Assembly: GCA_013397075.1 (NCBI GenBank)
Contig: VWZS01010177.1
Location: forward strand, 644,097-708,096
Reading direction: 5' to 3'
Origin: Rhabdornis inornatus
Lineage: Eukaryota; Chordata; Aves; Passeriformes; Rhabdornithidae
DNA: 64,000 bases
A model generated the notes under the pieces. It ran no database searches. It had not been told where the DNA came from and saw nothing but the letters and a program-made list of their open reading frames with translations. The position numbers and the translations under genes are program-made. The number at the start of each line of letters is the position of its first letter. Position 1 is the first letter of the stretch. Shown piece by piece: positions 51,001-61,075 of this stretch.

Positions 51001-52639
51001 TAAATATGTTTCTGAAAATATTTTACCAAACTCAAACTGGCAATCACTTTCAACCAGTTTGCTTTGCTGTACTTGAAGTTGTTATTATCTTTCATGTATC
51101 AGCTGGAAAATACATTGTTTGGTTACATACATTAACTCTCTCTAATTTTTTAGCTTTAAAATTATTTTTAAATGCAGATAATAGTACAATTAATTTCGCA
51201 TCTAATATAAAGCTAAAAATTATTTACAGTATGATTTTACAAACAAAAAAGGCGTGTTTTGCTAAAATGTCCAGCATACAATCCCCGATTATTGGAAGAA
51301 AACTCTGGCAGTATAGTTTATGTTGCTCTTATAAACCAATTTTAATACCTTGAAATTTTCCCATTCATATTAGGAAGAACAAAAATTAAGTTTGGAATCA
51401 TCCTAATAGATTATAAATACATTCAAAATATATGATGGATATGACATTTTAAAGTGATCCCATAATTTTAGCTGTCATCAGTCTGGCTACAGTGCTGCCT
51501 CAATCCTAAACTTGAGGATTCTTTTAAAAAAATAATGTGTTGAAGTTCAGCTGACTGCAAAGGAAAATCTGATTTGGGCATTGTATGAGGAAATGGGTTG
51601 AAATGAACATGATATAAATATGTGGGTGCTGACATGTACCCAGATGCCTCAATAGTTCTGAATCACACTAGCAGTTCAAGCAGATAGGATGCAAAACATT
51701 ATAAGCTCAGCAGTGCAGCCAGTTGTATACTGTGAAATTCATTGTGTGGCAGCCTGTAAGCTATAATCAGGAGTTGTATTTTCTCAAATGCTAAATTCTC
51801 CAAAGGAATAAGGAGACTGTATAACTCACCTTCAGTAATAAAAATTTCATCACTTCACCCGAGTTCTGCTGCCACACAAAGATTGTTATGATTCTGTGGA
51901 ACTTAGTAAGCGTAGTGGTTATTGGAGTGAGCATACACAGTCCTTCAATTCACAGTGATGGCATTTTTTGTTTGGAGAGGAGATGACATTATGCTGCTTT
52001 GATTACACCCTGTCATCAGCTCTCACTGAGATCAGTAGACTCCATCTGAACACACAAATAATGCGGAATGTGATAGGATTATGAAAATATTGTCTGGAGG
52101 GTTGTGCTTCGATTTAACACAAATTTGATCAAATTACTTTCAGTGCAGTCAGTACAGACCACTGAACAAAAGTAAATTCCTGGGGAAGGAGAAAGGGAAA
52201 TAAGACAAAGAAGAAAAGTGGAGAAGGGGGATCTGAAAGGACATCAGTCTTTCTGTACTTCATTGTTCACTGACCTCACAAGCCACAGTTCTTCTATCAA
52301 AGCTCTCACAGCTCTCCACAACTTCCTCTCACACTTTCAATACTTAAATTTCTGCAGCCATTCCCTTTCAAAATCTATTCCCAGGATATTCTGAGAACAA
52401 TAGCTCCAGCTAAACTTTCCAAGCTTTATCTCTCAACAGAAAGTGTTCATTTGATCAGCTTATAAATTGGAGACTTTTCTACTGATGTTACAAAATGATT
52501 TAGGGTAAAATTGTGTTTATTGCAAATCTTAAGTAATGAAATCCTTAGTGAAAACTAGATCAAGTTATTCTGGCAATTTCCTATCCATGAAAACTATGGT
52601 ACAGCCCTGAGAAGAATTGTATTTTGTTTCCAATAATAC
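48087..52639. other. Unique sequence, no gene seen
   Basis: About 4.5 kb. A 115-codon frame at 51006-51353 has no recognisable domain. The part at 51560-52150 is repeat-free and compositionally balanced and could be a conserved non-coding block, but this cannot be shown from one sequence. Confidence 0.5.
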
Positions 52640-53040
52640 TTATAGCTGGGGCTTAACTACTGCTAAGCTCCACACAGGAACATGTTCACTCCTTTCTAGT
52701 GAGAAGTACAAAAATAAAAGTGGGGAAATGAATGGATTGAGGTAAAGACAATATAATAGGCAAATTAAAACCTCCACAGGCAAGCAAAACAAATGAAATA
52801 AAAATCAGCCACTACTTCCCATCAGTCAGCAAGTGCTCAGCCATCTCCAGGAAAGTAGGAAAACAGGGATCCATCACATTCAATGGTTACTTGGGAGGAC
52901 AAATGCCATCACTCTGAATATTCCACCTTTCTTCTTTCCTCATGATTTCTTGGGGGGAGGGGGTTGGGTTTTGGTTTTTTTAACTGAGCTTTATGTTATA
53001 TGGTACAGAATATTCATGTCACCAGCTGGGGTAATATTTT
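52640..53040 (-). mobile_element. LTR-type retroelement fragment, family A, copy 3
   Basis: It parallels 60-340 in copy 1: GGATTGAGGTAAAGACAATA, TTCCCATCAGTCAGCAAGTG, CTCAGCCATCTCCAGGAAAG, GGGATCCATCACATTCAATG, GGTTACTTGGGAGGAC and GAGCTTTATGTTATATGGTA. The 5' part of the LTR (the TGTGCTGG start) is not present; similarity ends near 53040. An AT/G-rich run at 52955-52982 interrupts it. Confidence 0.65.
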
Positions 53041-53173
53041 ATTAGCATATTGCAATTTCAAAGTATGAAATTTATCTAAGTAACCTTCACAATATTTTTC
53101 CAGGTGGTGTATTAGCTTAATTTTGCAGATAAAGGAACACTAAGCTGTTAGGAATTAAGTTTATGCCTGGAAG

Positions 53174-53219
53174 GAAAAACAAAAAAAACAAAAAAAACAA
53201 AAACAAAACAAAACAAAAC

Positions 53220-53255
<36 letters not shown>

Positions 53256-53400
53256 ACAAAAAAACAAAAACAAAAACAAAAACAAAAACAAAAACAAAAA
53301 CAAAAACAAAAACAAAAGCAAAAACAAAAACAAAAACAAAAACAAACCAAAAAAAAACCCAAAAAACAAAACAACAACAAAAAAAGACGAAAACAAAAAA
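53174..53400. repeat. (CAAAA/CAAAAA)n array, about 227 bp
   Basis: Almost pure A with a C every five or six bases, running into a TATATATATA tract at 53401-53411. The KQKQ and FCFC open frames on either strand are artefacts of this repeat. Confidence 0.98.
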
Positions 53401-54568
53401 ATATATATATAATTCTTATGGGTATTTCATTTAACAGTGGATGAACTTTGTAACAAAGATTTACAGAGGTTTTGTGACTTTACACATCTGTTTAGATGTC
53501 TTAGTGTAAATGATTATCCTGCAAATCATGTCCTGCTGAGAAAGTTTTGGTATAAGGCCATTTCTCTTGGGTAATATATTTCACATATATCCGATCTAAG
53601 CTAGGCACACAACCCGGTGCTGAACTAGTGGACTAGTTCTACCTCTTATTATATCTATATAATTTTGCATGTTAGACTATTTCAAATATTCATATCTGTA
53701 GTTTTCATGTTTGCATAGAAATTTTGCATTTCAACGGCCTAGTATTGTGACTTGTCCAGATTTAGCAAAATCTCTTCTTTTAAAAATATTTTTACATGTA
53801 TTTACTGAATCTTGTGAAATGTCATTTGTTTGCATTTATAATATGACTACTGCCTTATCAGTTTGCCTGTAATTATGTTCCTTAATATTTGCCTGAGTGA
53901 TTACTCATCTTACATGGACAATCATGCCAAAATTGTCACTACTCAATATCCATTTTTCTTCTCCTTTGAGTATTTTCAGTCATTTAGTCGTGAGGAATGG
54001 TAACATACACGTAACTTCAGCTAGTGATTTGTAAAGCAAGCTTTTTCAATGTTACTTTTATGGATAATCACTCAGGAATATTACTCAGTGAATATTTAAT
54101 CATGAAGAAATCAGTTCATTTGCAAACAAAAATCAGAAAGGAAAAAGCATTCTAATGTTCTGTGATTCTTATGTGGAGTCACCTTGCTGTATTTCTCTGT
54201 GCTTCCTGCAAGATTACTTCAGTCTACAGCAAAGTCAGCTTTGAGGATTGTAGCCTTAGGGGATAATTAGAAGAAATGCAATTGTAGTCCTGTCTGTGGG
54301 AACATTATTTATGGGTCATGATGTACAAGGACTAAAAAATGTAGATTGATTGTAAAATCTTAGAGGAAAAACTATTGCAGATTTTTTTTCTTCAACTAAG
54401 GAATTTGATAATATGTAGTTACCAATAAAAGAAGCAAATACAGAACATTAAGATGCAAAACCAAAATATTTTTGACACAATCAAAGGATATCTTAGGCCT
54501 AATATTCCCATTAAATTAGGTTATACTAACTGCAAGTGTTGATGATACTCCAGAAACCAGAAAAACTA

Positions 54569-54605
54569 GCCAACCAACTAATCAACTGACCAACCAACCA
54601 ACCAA
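54569..54605. repeat. (CCAA)n-like microsatellite
   Basis: GCCAACCAACTAATCAACTG followed by ACCAACCAACCAACC: an interrupted tetranucleotide array. Confidence 0.85.
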
Positions 54606-55694
54606 TGTAGCAATTTAATAATGTCTACTTCAATACAAAATCCCCAAAATATTTTTTGCAATTTATCAAACAATGAAGAAACTATACTATATGATTAAAA
54701 GGTAAAAAAAAAAAAAATCAATGACTATAATATTTTTTTCTAGGAAATAAGTACATAGGATATCATTCTATAAAATTTTATGTCACTAATTAGTATCTCA
54801 GGATTAAATTATATAGCTTTTCATTAACTTATCTGAAAATTAATTCCTTTATGTGTGAAAAGTAACCTTAGAATAGATTCTCAGTCTTCCATTCTGTATT
54901 TTAAAATAAGAATTTTTGCTAAATTGGGACAAGTTACAAAACTAAGTCTTTGCAAGGGCAAAATTTCTATTCAAACTCAATAGAAGATAAAAAAACCCTA
55001 TAGAAATTAAATAATATTATAAACCATTTTAAAACAGGAGTCTATTGCAAATACAGAAATGATGGCAAGTATAGTAATGCTTAGTATGAAAATATAGTCA
55101 TCAACCGAAGAAACAATATGAGTGAGTAAACATATAGTGTATTTTAAAAGAAAAATATAGTAGTAGAAAATGTTTACAGATGCAAAAGACTGGGGGAAAT
55201 AAAAAATATTATTATTATTAACTTTTATTAATACATGTTTAAGAATATATGAAGATTTCAGTGTGGGGGTTTTGTGTTTTTTTAAATTATCTTCAGGTGG
55301 TAAAGAAAAAAAACCCTAAACTGTTATTTTTATTATAAATGAATGTTTTATCCTTGTTTTTTGTATCCTTTTTATCTCTATGCTCTCACAATTTAAACTC
55401 TGTAAATCAATCTAGCATCTCAGTTCTATCTTTAATAAGAGATCATTAATTATAATACATATGTACATTTCTGTGAGGAGGATGCCAACCCTTTTGTTCC
55501 AAAGCATATCCTAGATTCAGCCCAATGAAAAGAATGCTTATCTTTAACTGTCAATAAAATCAAGAACATATCTGTCTTCTGTGTAACATCCCCCAACAGT
55601 ATTTCAGTGGTGTTTCCACCTGAAAATATACTTTAAGTCAGGTTTTATAACTTATTTCATAGTACATAGAAACAAACATCAACCAAAAAAATTG

Positions 55695-55749
55695 CAAAGA
55701 AAGAAAGAAATAATCAAACAAACAAACAAACAAACAAACAAAAAAAAAA
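55695..55749. repeat. (AAAG)n and (AAAC)n microsatellites, adjacent
   Basis: Three to four AAAG units, a short AATAATC break, then about seven AAAC units and a poly-A run. Confidence 0.95.
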
Positions 55750-56392
55750 CCCTAAAACAAACTAAACGAAACAGGAAACTATTAGTTGAACTGCAGACCT
55801 TTTCAGAAACTTTGAATTGGAAAATGAGTAGGTTAAAAAAAAAATGTTTGCTGGGTACCATCTCTCACTTACAGGTATTACTAGAATTTACAGCTTGATC
55901 TGGGACTAGGCATCACTTCTTGGGGTAAAACCTTAATAATTGACAGTGTAGACATTTAGAATTTTTTTTTAATAGAAAAACCTACACATAATTGGAGAAC
56001 TCCCTTGCCTGAAAAAATATTGACAATATAGCAATTTTGTTTAGAAAAATTTTAGTCAGACCCTATTGTCCTGCCCACAAATTACTATTTGATCGTTCTC
56101 TGTGACAGTAGGTGAAATTTGATGCACACATCAGAGGAGATAAAGCACAAATACATAAAGTTTGAAGGGACTCATTCCTTGTTCCTTGCATGACTACTTA
56201 AAATTAAACTTTATGATTAAGAGATCATCCATATGTTCTCTGAAGACAAGAGGTGCTTTAAATGTGATCAAATTGTGATGTTTTTAATACAAAAAAGAAC
56301 TGATGTTTAATAACTACATAGTTTACTACTAGCAGAGATAATATTCAATCATGCAATATCAAAGGATATCACATCAGAAGAAGTGTGACCAA

Positions 56393-56935
56393 GGGGGATG
56401 ATGATTGTCCCCCTCTATTCTGGGGTCATGAGACCTGTCTGAAGTAGTGAGTCCAGCTTTGGAGTCCACAGCACAGGAAAGACATGGAGTGAGTTCAGTG
56501 CAGGCCATGAAGCTGATCAGAGGGATGGAATACCTGTCCTATGAAGATAGGCTAAAGAAGTTGTGGTTGTCCATACTGGACATGAAAAGGTTTTGAGGAG
56601 ACCTCTTTGAAGCCTGTCAGTACACAAAGGGGGTTTATGAAAAGGAGAGAGAAGGATATTTTACATTGAAAGATAGTGACAGGACAATGGGAAATGGTTT
56701 TAAACTGAGAAAATATGTTAGGAGGAAATTCTTTACTGCGAAGGCACTGGAACTGCTTGCCCAGAGAGGTTGTGGATACCCCATCCCAGGAAGGGCTCAA
56801 GGCCGAGTTGAATGGGGCCCTGAGCAACCCAATCTAGTGAGTGACATCCCTGTCCATAGGAAAAAGGTCAGAACTGGGTGACCTTTCAGGTGCCTTCCAA
56901 TACAAACCATTCTATGATCCTATTCCATTCAATTC
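56393..56935 (+). mobile_element. CR1 LINE, 5'-truncated 3' end
   Basis: Sense orientation. It runs from GATTGTCCCCCTCTATTCTG through AGACATGGAGTGAGTTCAG, TATGAAGATAGGCTAAAG and the frame DRTMGNGFKLRKYVRRKFF to the tail (GGTGCCTTCCAATACAAACC, ATTCTATGATCCTATTCC). The terminal repeat is intact enough to fix the 3' end. Non-functional. Confidence 0.95.
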
Positions 56936-58847
56936 TAAATTCAGTCAAAGTATAATGAACATTTAAACATTTAAACATGGGATTCATCTGACCAGACATG
57001 AACAGATACTTTTTTCATATAAACACCAGAGTCAAAATCTAAAATATCCAGATTCATCTCATTGTAAAGTGTTAGTTTCCCCTAACTGATTGGATGTCTA
57101 TAATGTGTCCACATTTAAATCAAATCTGATTAATCATCTCTATTAGACCATTTTTGTCTATTTATACATTGAAACATTTTGGAGCAACAAGCTTTGCACC
57201 AATATTTTTCTGGTTTACAATGAAAGGAAACAAAATTTTCACCTCTAAATATCTTCATCCTCTGTCATCCCAGATATCTCTGATCTCTGATGTTCTTTCT
57301 TCATATCAACAAATGATTGTCATCTTCATAACAATCAATAACTTCAACAACTTTGTTGACATTTTTTAATTTCATTTTGGAATTAATGAAACAACTGATT
57401 CTTGGGAATGTGTTATTTTAGGAAATTCTGAAAAAGTATTTTGCTTTTTCTTTATAGTTACATTTTTGGAGAATCTATTAAAAAAGAAACAGCAATGAAC
57501 ATAATCAGTGACAGGATAATTTGATTGATCTACTTCCTTTTGCCAAGTGGCTAATCTATCTGACTTAGACATGTTTCCATTGCTGCACATTCCTTCTTAA
57601 TAGTTTAGTGCAATACAAAGATCTTACTGGTTCTGTACGTGTGTCATGTGGCACACAGTTCCACATAATACTGGTTCTTGCTCCAGTCAGAAAGCAAAAC
57701 AAACCTGCTCTTAGTTGACTGTAACAGAAAAAAATGTTGGAAACAGTTCTGCGTCACTAACAAATTCTTACATTTCATAAATATATTTGTAGTTCATAAA
57801 AGGGTTTCAGTAAAAGCAGGAACATTGCCTCAGGCCCAGTTTACCTTGAATATATATAGAAGGTGGGCATTTTCTGTCAGATTTATATTTTTCTATTATT
57901 TGCTCGTTAATTTATAGAATATAGGTATCTAAACAGGTGAGTAGGTAACACACATTTCAAAAAGATGAAGGTGATATTTCCATTGATGCAACTAACAGAC
58001 AAAAGTTCAAGAAGAAACTGTCTGTCAAGGTAGAATAATAGAAGTCTGCTGAAAATAAACACTTAAAAATACGTTAAAGCAAGAGACAGATTGAACTTAA
58101 GTGTGCCTAACATTTCCTGCCACAATGTTGTGTGGGTGTTAATATGCAAGTAAAAGAGGAATGAAAAGCATTTTTTTTTCCTTCAGAGCTGAATGCCAAG
58201 AGCAGTACTCACATTTTTCTGGGTACATAAGTTTATACAACGCACTCTAAGAGTTGTAGAAAGAAAGGAAATAAAAAAAGCATTAAAATCAGAAAAAGTT
58301 AGATTAAAAGTGTTATAAATAACTTAAACCAGCTTTAAGTAAAATTAAAGTTAAGGATGCATGAAAATAAAATAAGAAATTGTACATAAAAATATGCTCT
58401 TCAAAATTATTTTCATTTTAAATAGTGCAAAGGAAAAAAATTAAAAGGGAAAGAAAAAGTCAGTGAAATTATGTCTCTCTGAAGGAATGGACAATAAAGA
58501 GACATATTTCTGACAGGGCAGACTGAGAATAGTACCTACACTTTAAAGATTGTGTCTGCCTCTAATACCCTTTCACTCAAAAACAAGTCATATGAGAAGG
58601 AAAAAACAGTCCATGGCAAAAAATGATGCCATGTGATGAACATGTGACGAACAATTGAGCAATTCAAGATGCTTTAAAGTTCAGAAAAAAATAGCTTAGA
58701 AAGATATTACGGAAGATCATCATATGGGTTGTTTATTTTGACAAAAATCTAGGGGCTTGAGATGAATCTCTTAGATGAAAAGCTGAAATGAAATTAAGTG
58801 GTTCTTCATCACTAAGTGGTAGACCTGTGCAAGTTCTGGAATAACCA
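56936..58847. other. Unique sequence, no gene seen
   Basis: AT-rich DNA between two CR1 elements. No recognisable feature. Confidence 0.5.
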
Positions 58848-59245
58848 TAGGCTCATAGATCATAGAATAATTTAGCTTGAAAGGGACTCCTAGAGATTCT
58901 TTACTCCAATTCCCCCATTTGAACTAGTTCCTATCAGACTAGATAGCCCAAGTCTTTGTAGGCAAGCTCACACCAGCTGCTTAACCATCCTCGTGATTAA
59001 AAACCCAACCAAAGGAAACCAAACAAAAAACCTCAATAAAGAAGCAAAGAAACAAAGAAACTTTTACTTTCTATCTGATTGGAATTCTCTATGTTCCAAA
59101 TTGCATGCACTGTTTTTTGTCTTGTTCCTGTGTGCTTTACAGAAAAGGTGCCCTTTGCACCATGCAGTGAAGACACCAGTAGGCTCTCCCTCAGCCTTCT
59201 TGTTAAAGATGCACAAACTCAGTCTCTCAGCATCAAAGTATGCAA
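58848..59245 (-). mobile_element. CR1 LINE, diverged 3' end
   Basis: It starts with a complemented terminal repeat (CATAGATCATAGAATAATTT), then GAAAGGGACTCCTAGAGATT. After an A-rich interruption (58999-59061) it resumes with CR1-like text TCTGATTGGAATTCTC, GTTCCAAATTGCATGCACTG and CTCAGTCTCTCAGCATC. The A-rich block is likely a later insertion or local expansion. Confidence 0.8.
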
Positions 59246-60544
59246 AGATGTCTGCAGATATCTGTGTATTGTCACCTTCGGGGATTAAATACTGAATTAG
59301 ATGGATTTGCCTTGAGCAAGTATGGACACTGCACTTTACTACCCTCCCCCCTGTGCCTATTGAGAAGGAGATTTACAAGGTGATAAAACCGTGAGAACAG
59401 CCAATATTGAAAGAAAATGTGATGAGACATCAAAATCATTCAAATTATTAATTTGAATTATAATTAAGATTTTTTCATTTTCTCATGCTTTGCCTTCCTG
59501 AATCTGTTTGATATTAATAAATTCAATACATTTCTCTTTCTGTAACATAGTTAATGATGCCTTATATTCAAACATACTGTGAACAGGTTTATATGTTTTA
59601 GGGTTTTTTTTCCCTGTTGGAAATGTTTCATGTGAAGTATTTTAAATTTCACAGGATTTCATTAAAAACTAACATTGATTGTCTTTTGATGGTATTTTTT
59701 CCTCTTATTTTTACACCTCATTTACCACTGACTTTTCAAAACTCTTCAGTTTAATCCAAGAAGCAAACGAAAACAATGATGGAACTGAATTTTTGCTACT
59801 TTAAAGTTCTGCAAAATATGTAGAAGAAGCTTAAGAAAATGTGTCTGTAATTACAATGAAATGAAATTAAATCCAAGACATTCTCATTTCTATTAATCTC
59901 TGAAGCAGGAAAAGAAAAATTAAAGAGTAAGACTAAAATGTAAGAAAAATTTAAAAAAAGGAAGTAAATTACATTTCAAACAATTGAGAAAATAATCAGA
60001 AAATTAATAGAATTAATCCTATAGACAATTTATCGAAAATTGGTTTTCTTGATTAGTTTGCTATTTGTATCTTTGAGGAGTACCAATAAACCCTGTTTCT
60101 TTTGAGATAAAGACCTATGTTTTTGAAAATCAATCAATTGTTTGAATTTGAGACTTGCCGAGTAATGAAACTGTGCTATTCTGTCAATGTTCAATATTTT
60201 TAGGTTTATAAAGCCTGGTGAAAACATAAGGAAGCAAGGTGAGAGAACTTTGTCTCTTCTGGACCAGGTCAAAAGAAAATCCTTTAGACCTGTGGTAGCA
60301 AAAATTTTCTTTTGCATTTTTGGGGTTTCAGCTGGTAATTTTAATTGGTGTTATGCTGAGCATGAGCTGATTCCATCAGAAGCCACAGAGCCTGAAACAA
60401 GGCATAAGAAGGTAACTACACAAAAGTTAGTAACACAATACCTAGTAACTCTCCTGGGCTTTATCTTTCCCAAAATTGCACTAAGATACCAAGATTCCAG
60501 CAATTTTATTGTTTACAGAGTCCAGAAAAGAGTCAAATTTCAAC
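59246..60544. other. Unique sequence; one unexplained 121-codon frame
   Basis: AT-rich. The plus frame 60187-60552 (121 codons, starting MFNIFRFIKPGEN) ends at the edge of the family-B repeat. It has no domain, signal peptide or clear coding bias that I can recognise, so I do not call it a gene. Confidence 0.4.
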
Positions 60545-61075
60545 CAGACTAGTCCTTCAGGAACTCTCTGATCCAGAATGGGCCCCCAACAAGGATCACA
60601 AGTCCTGTCAGAAAATCTGTAGCAGCATGACACCCTGTCCACAGAGCAGCAGGTCCTGCCAGGAGCCTGTTTCAGCACACCCTTCTTCAGGCACGCCCAT
60701 CTGCTCTAGACTGTAATCATCCATGAGCTGCAGGGTAGATGTTTGCTCTGTCATGAAAATCCATGAGCTGCAGGGGACAGCTTGCTTTGCCCTGGTCTTC
60801 AGAGGAATCTCTGTCCGGTGCCTGGAGCACCTTCTCCCTGACTTTTTCCCTGACCTTCATGTCTGTAGGGCTGTTTCTTTCACATATTCTCACTCTTCTC
60901 TCCAGCTGCTGTTGCACAACGTTTTTTACATTTTCTTAAATATGTATTCACATGTGTTCTACCGAGGTCATTGATTGTCACAGCTCTCACCACCAGCAGG
61001 TCTGTCCTGGAGGCAGCTGGAACTGGCTTTGCCTTATGTGTGGGAAGTATCTAGTATCTTCTGTCAGAAGTCAAC
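60545..61075 (-). mobile_element. Non-CR1 avian interspersed repeat, family B, copy B
   Basis: Inverted relative of 9325-9745. In complement it reads GTGCAACAGCAGCTGGAGAG, AGAGTGAGAATATGTGAAAG, CTCCAGGCACCGGACAGAG, CCCCTGCAGCTCATGGATT and then ACAGGCTCCTGGCAGGACCT. It extends about 150 bp further at the 3' side than copy A. No coding function visible. Family probably LTR-retrotransposon related; the name is uncertain. Confidence 0.7.

Larger units (their letters stand above)
53412..56392. other. AT-rich unique stretch, no gene seen
   Basis: It holds a CCAA array (54569-54605), an AAAC array (55715-55749) and poly-A runs. No coding feature. Confidence 0.5.

Noticed and set aside
51006..51353. 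115-codon plus-strand frame
   Set aside because: AT-rich composition, no recognisable domain and no repeat or splice context. A frame of this length can arise by chance in 64 kb of AT-rich DNA read in six frames.
53117..53444. KQKQ-rich and FCFC-rich open frames on both strands
   Set aside because: Direct translations of the CAAAA array.
60187..60552. 121-codon plus-strand frame next to the family-B repeat
   Set aside because: No recognisable domain; kept only as a low-interest finding.
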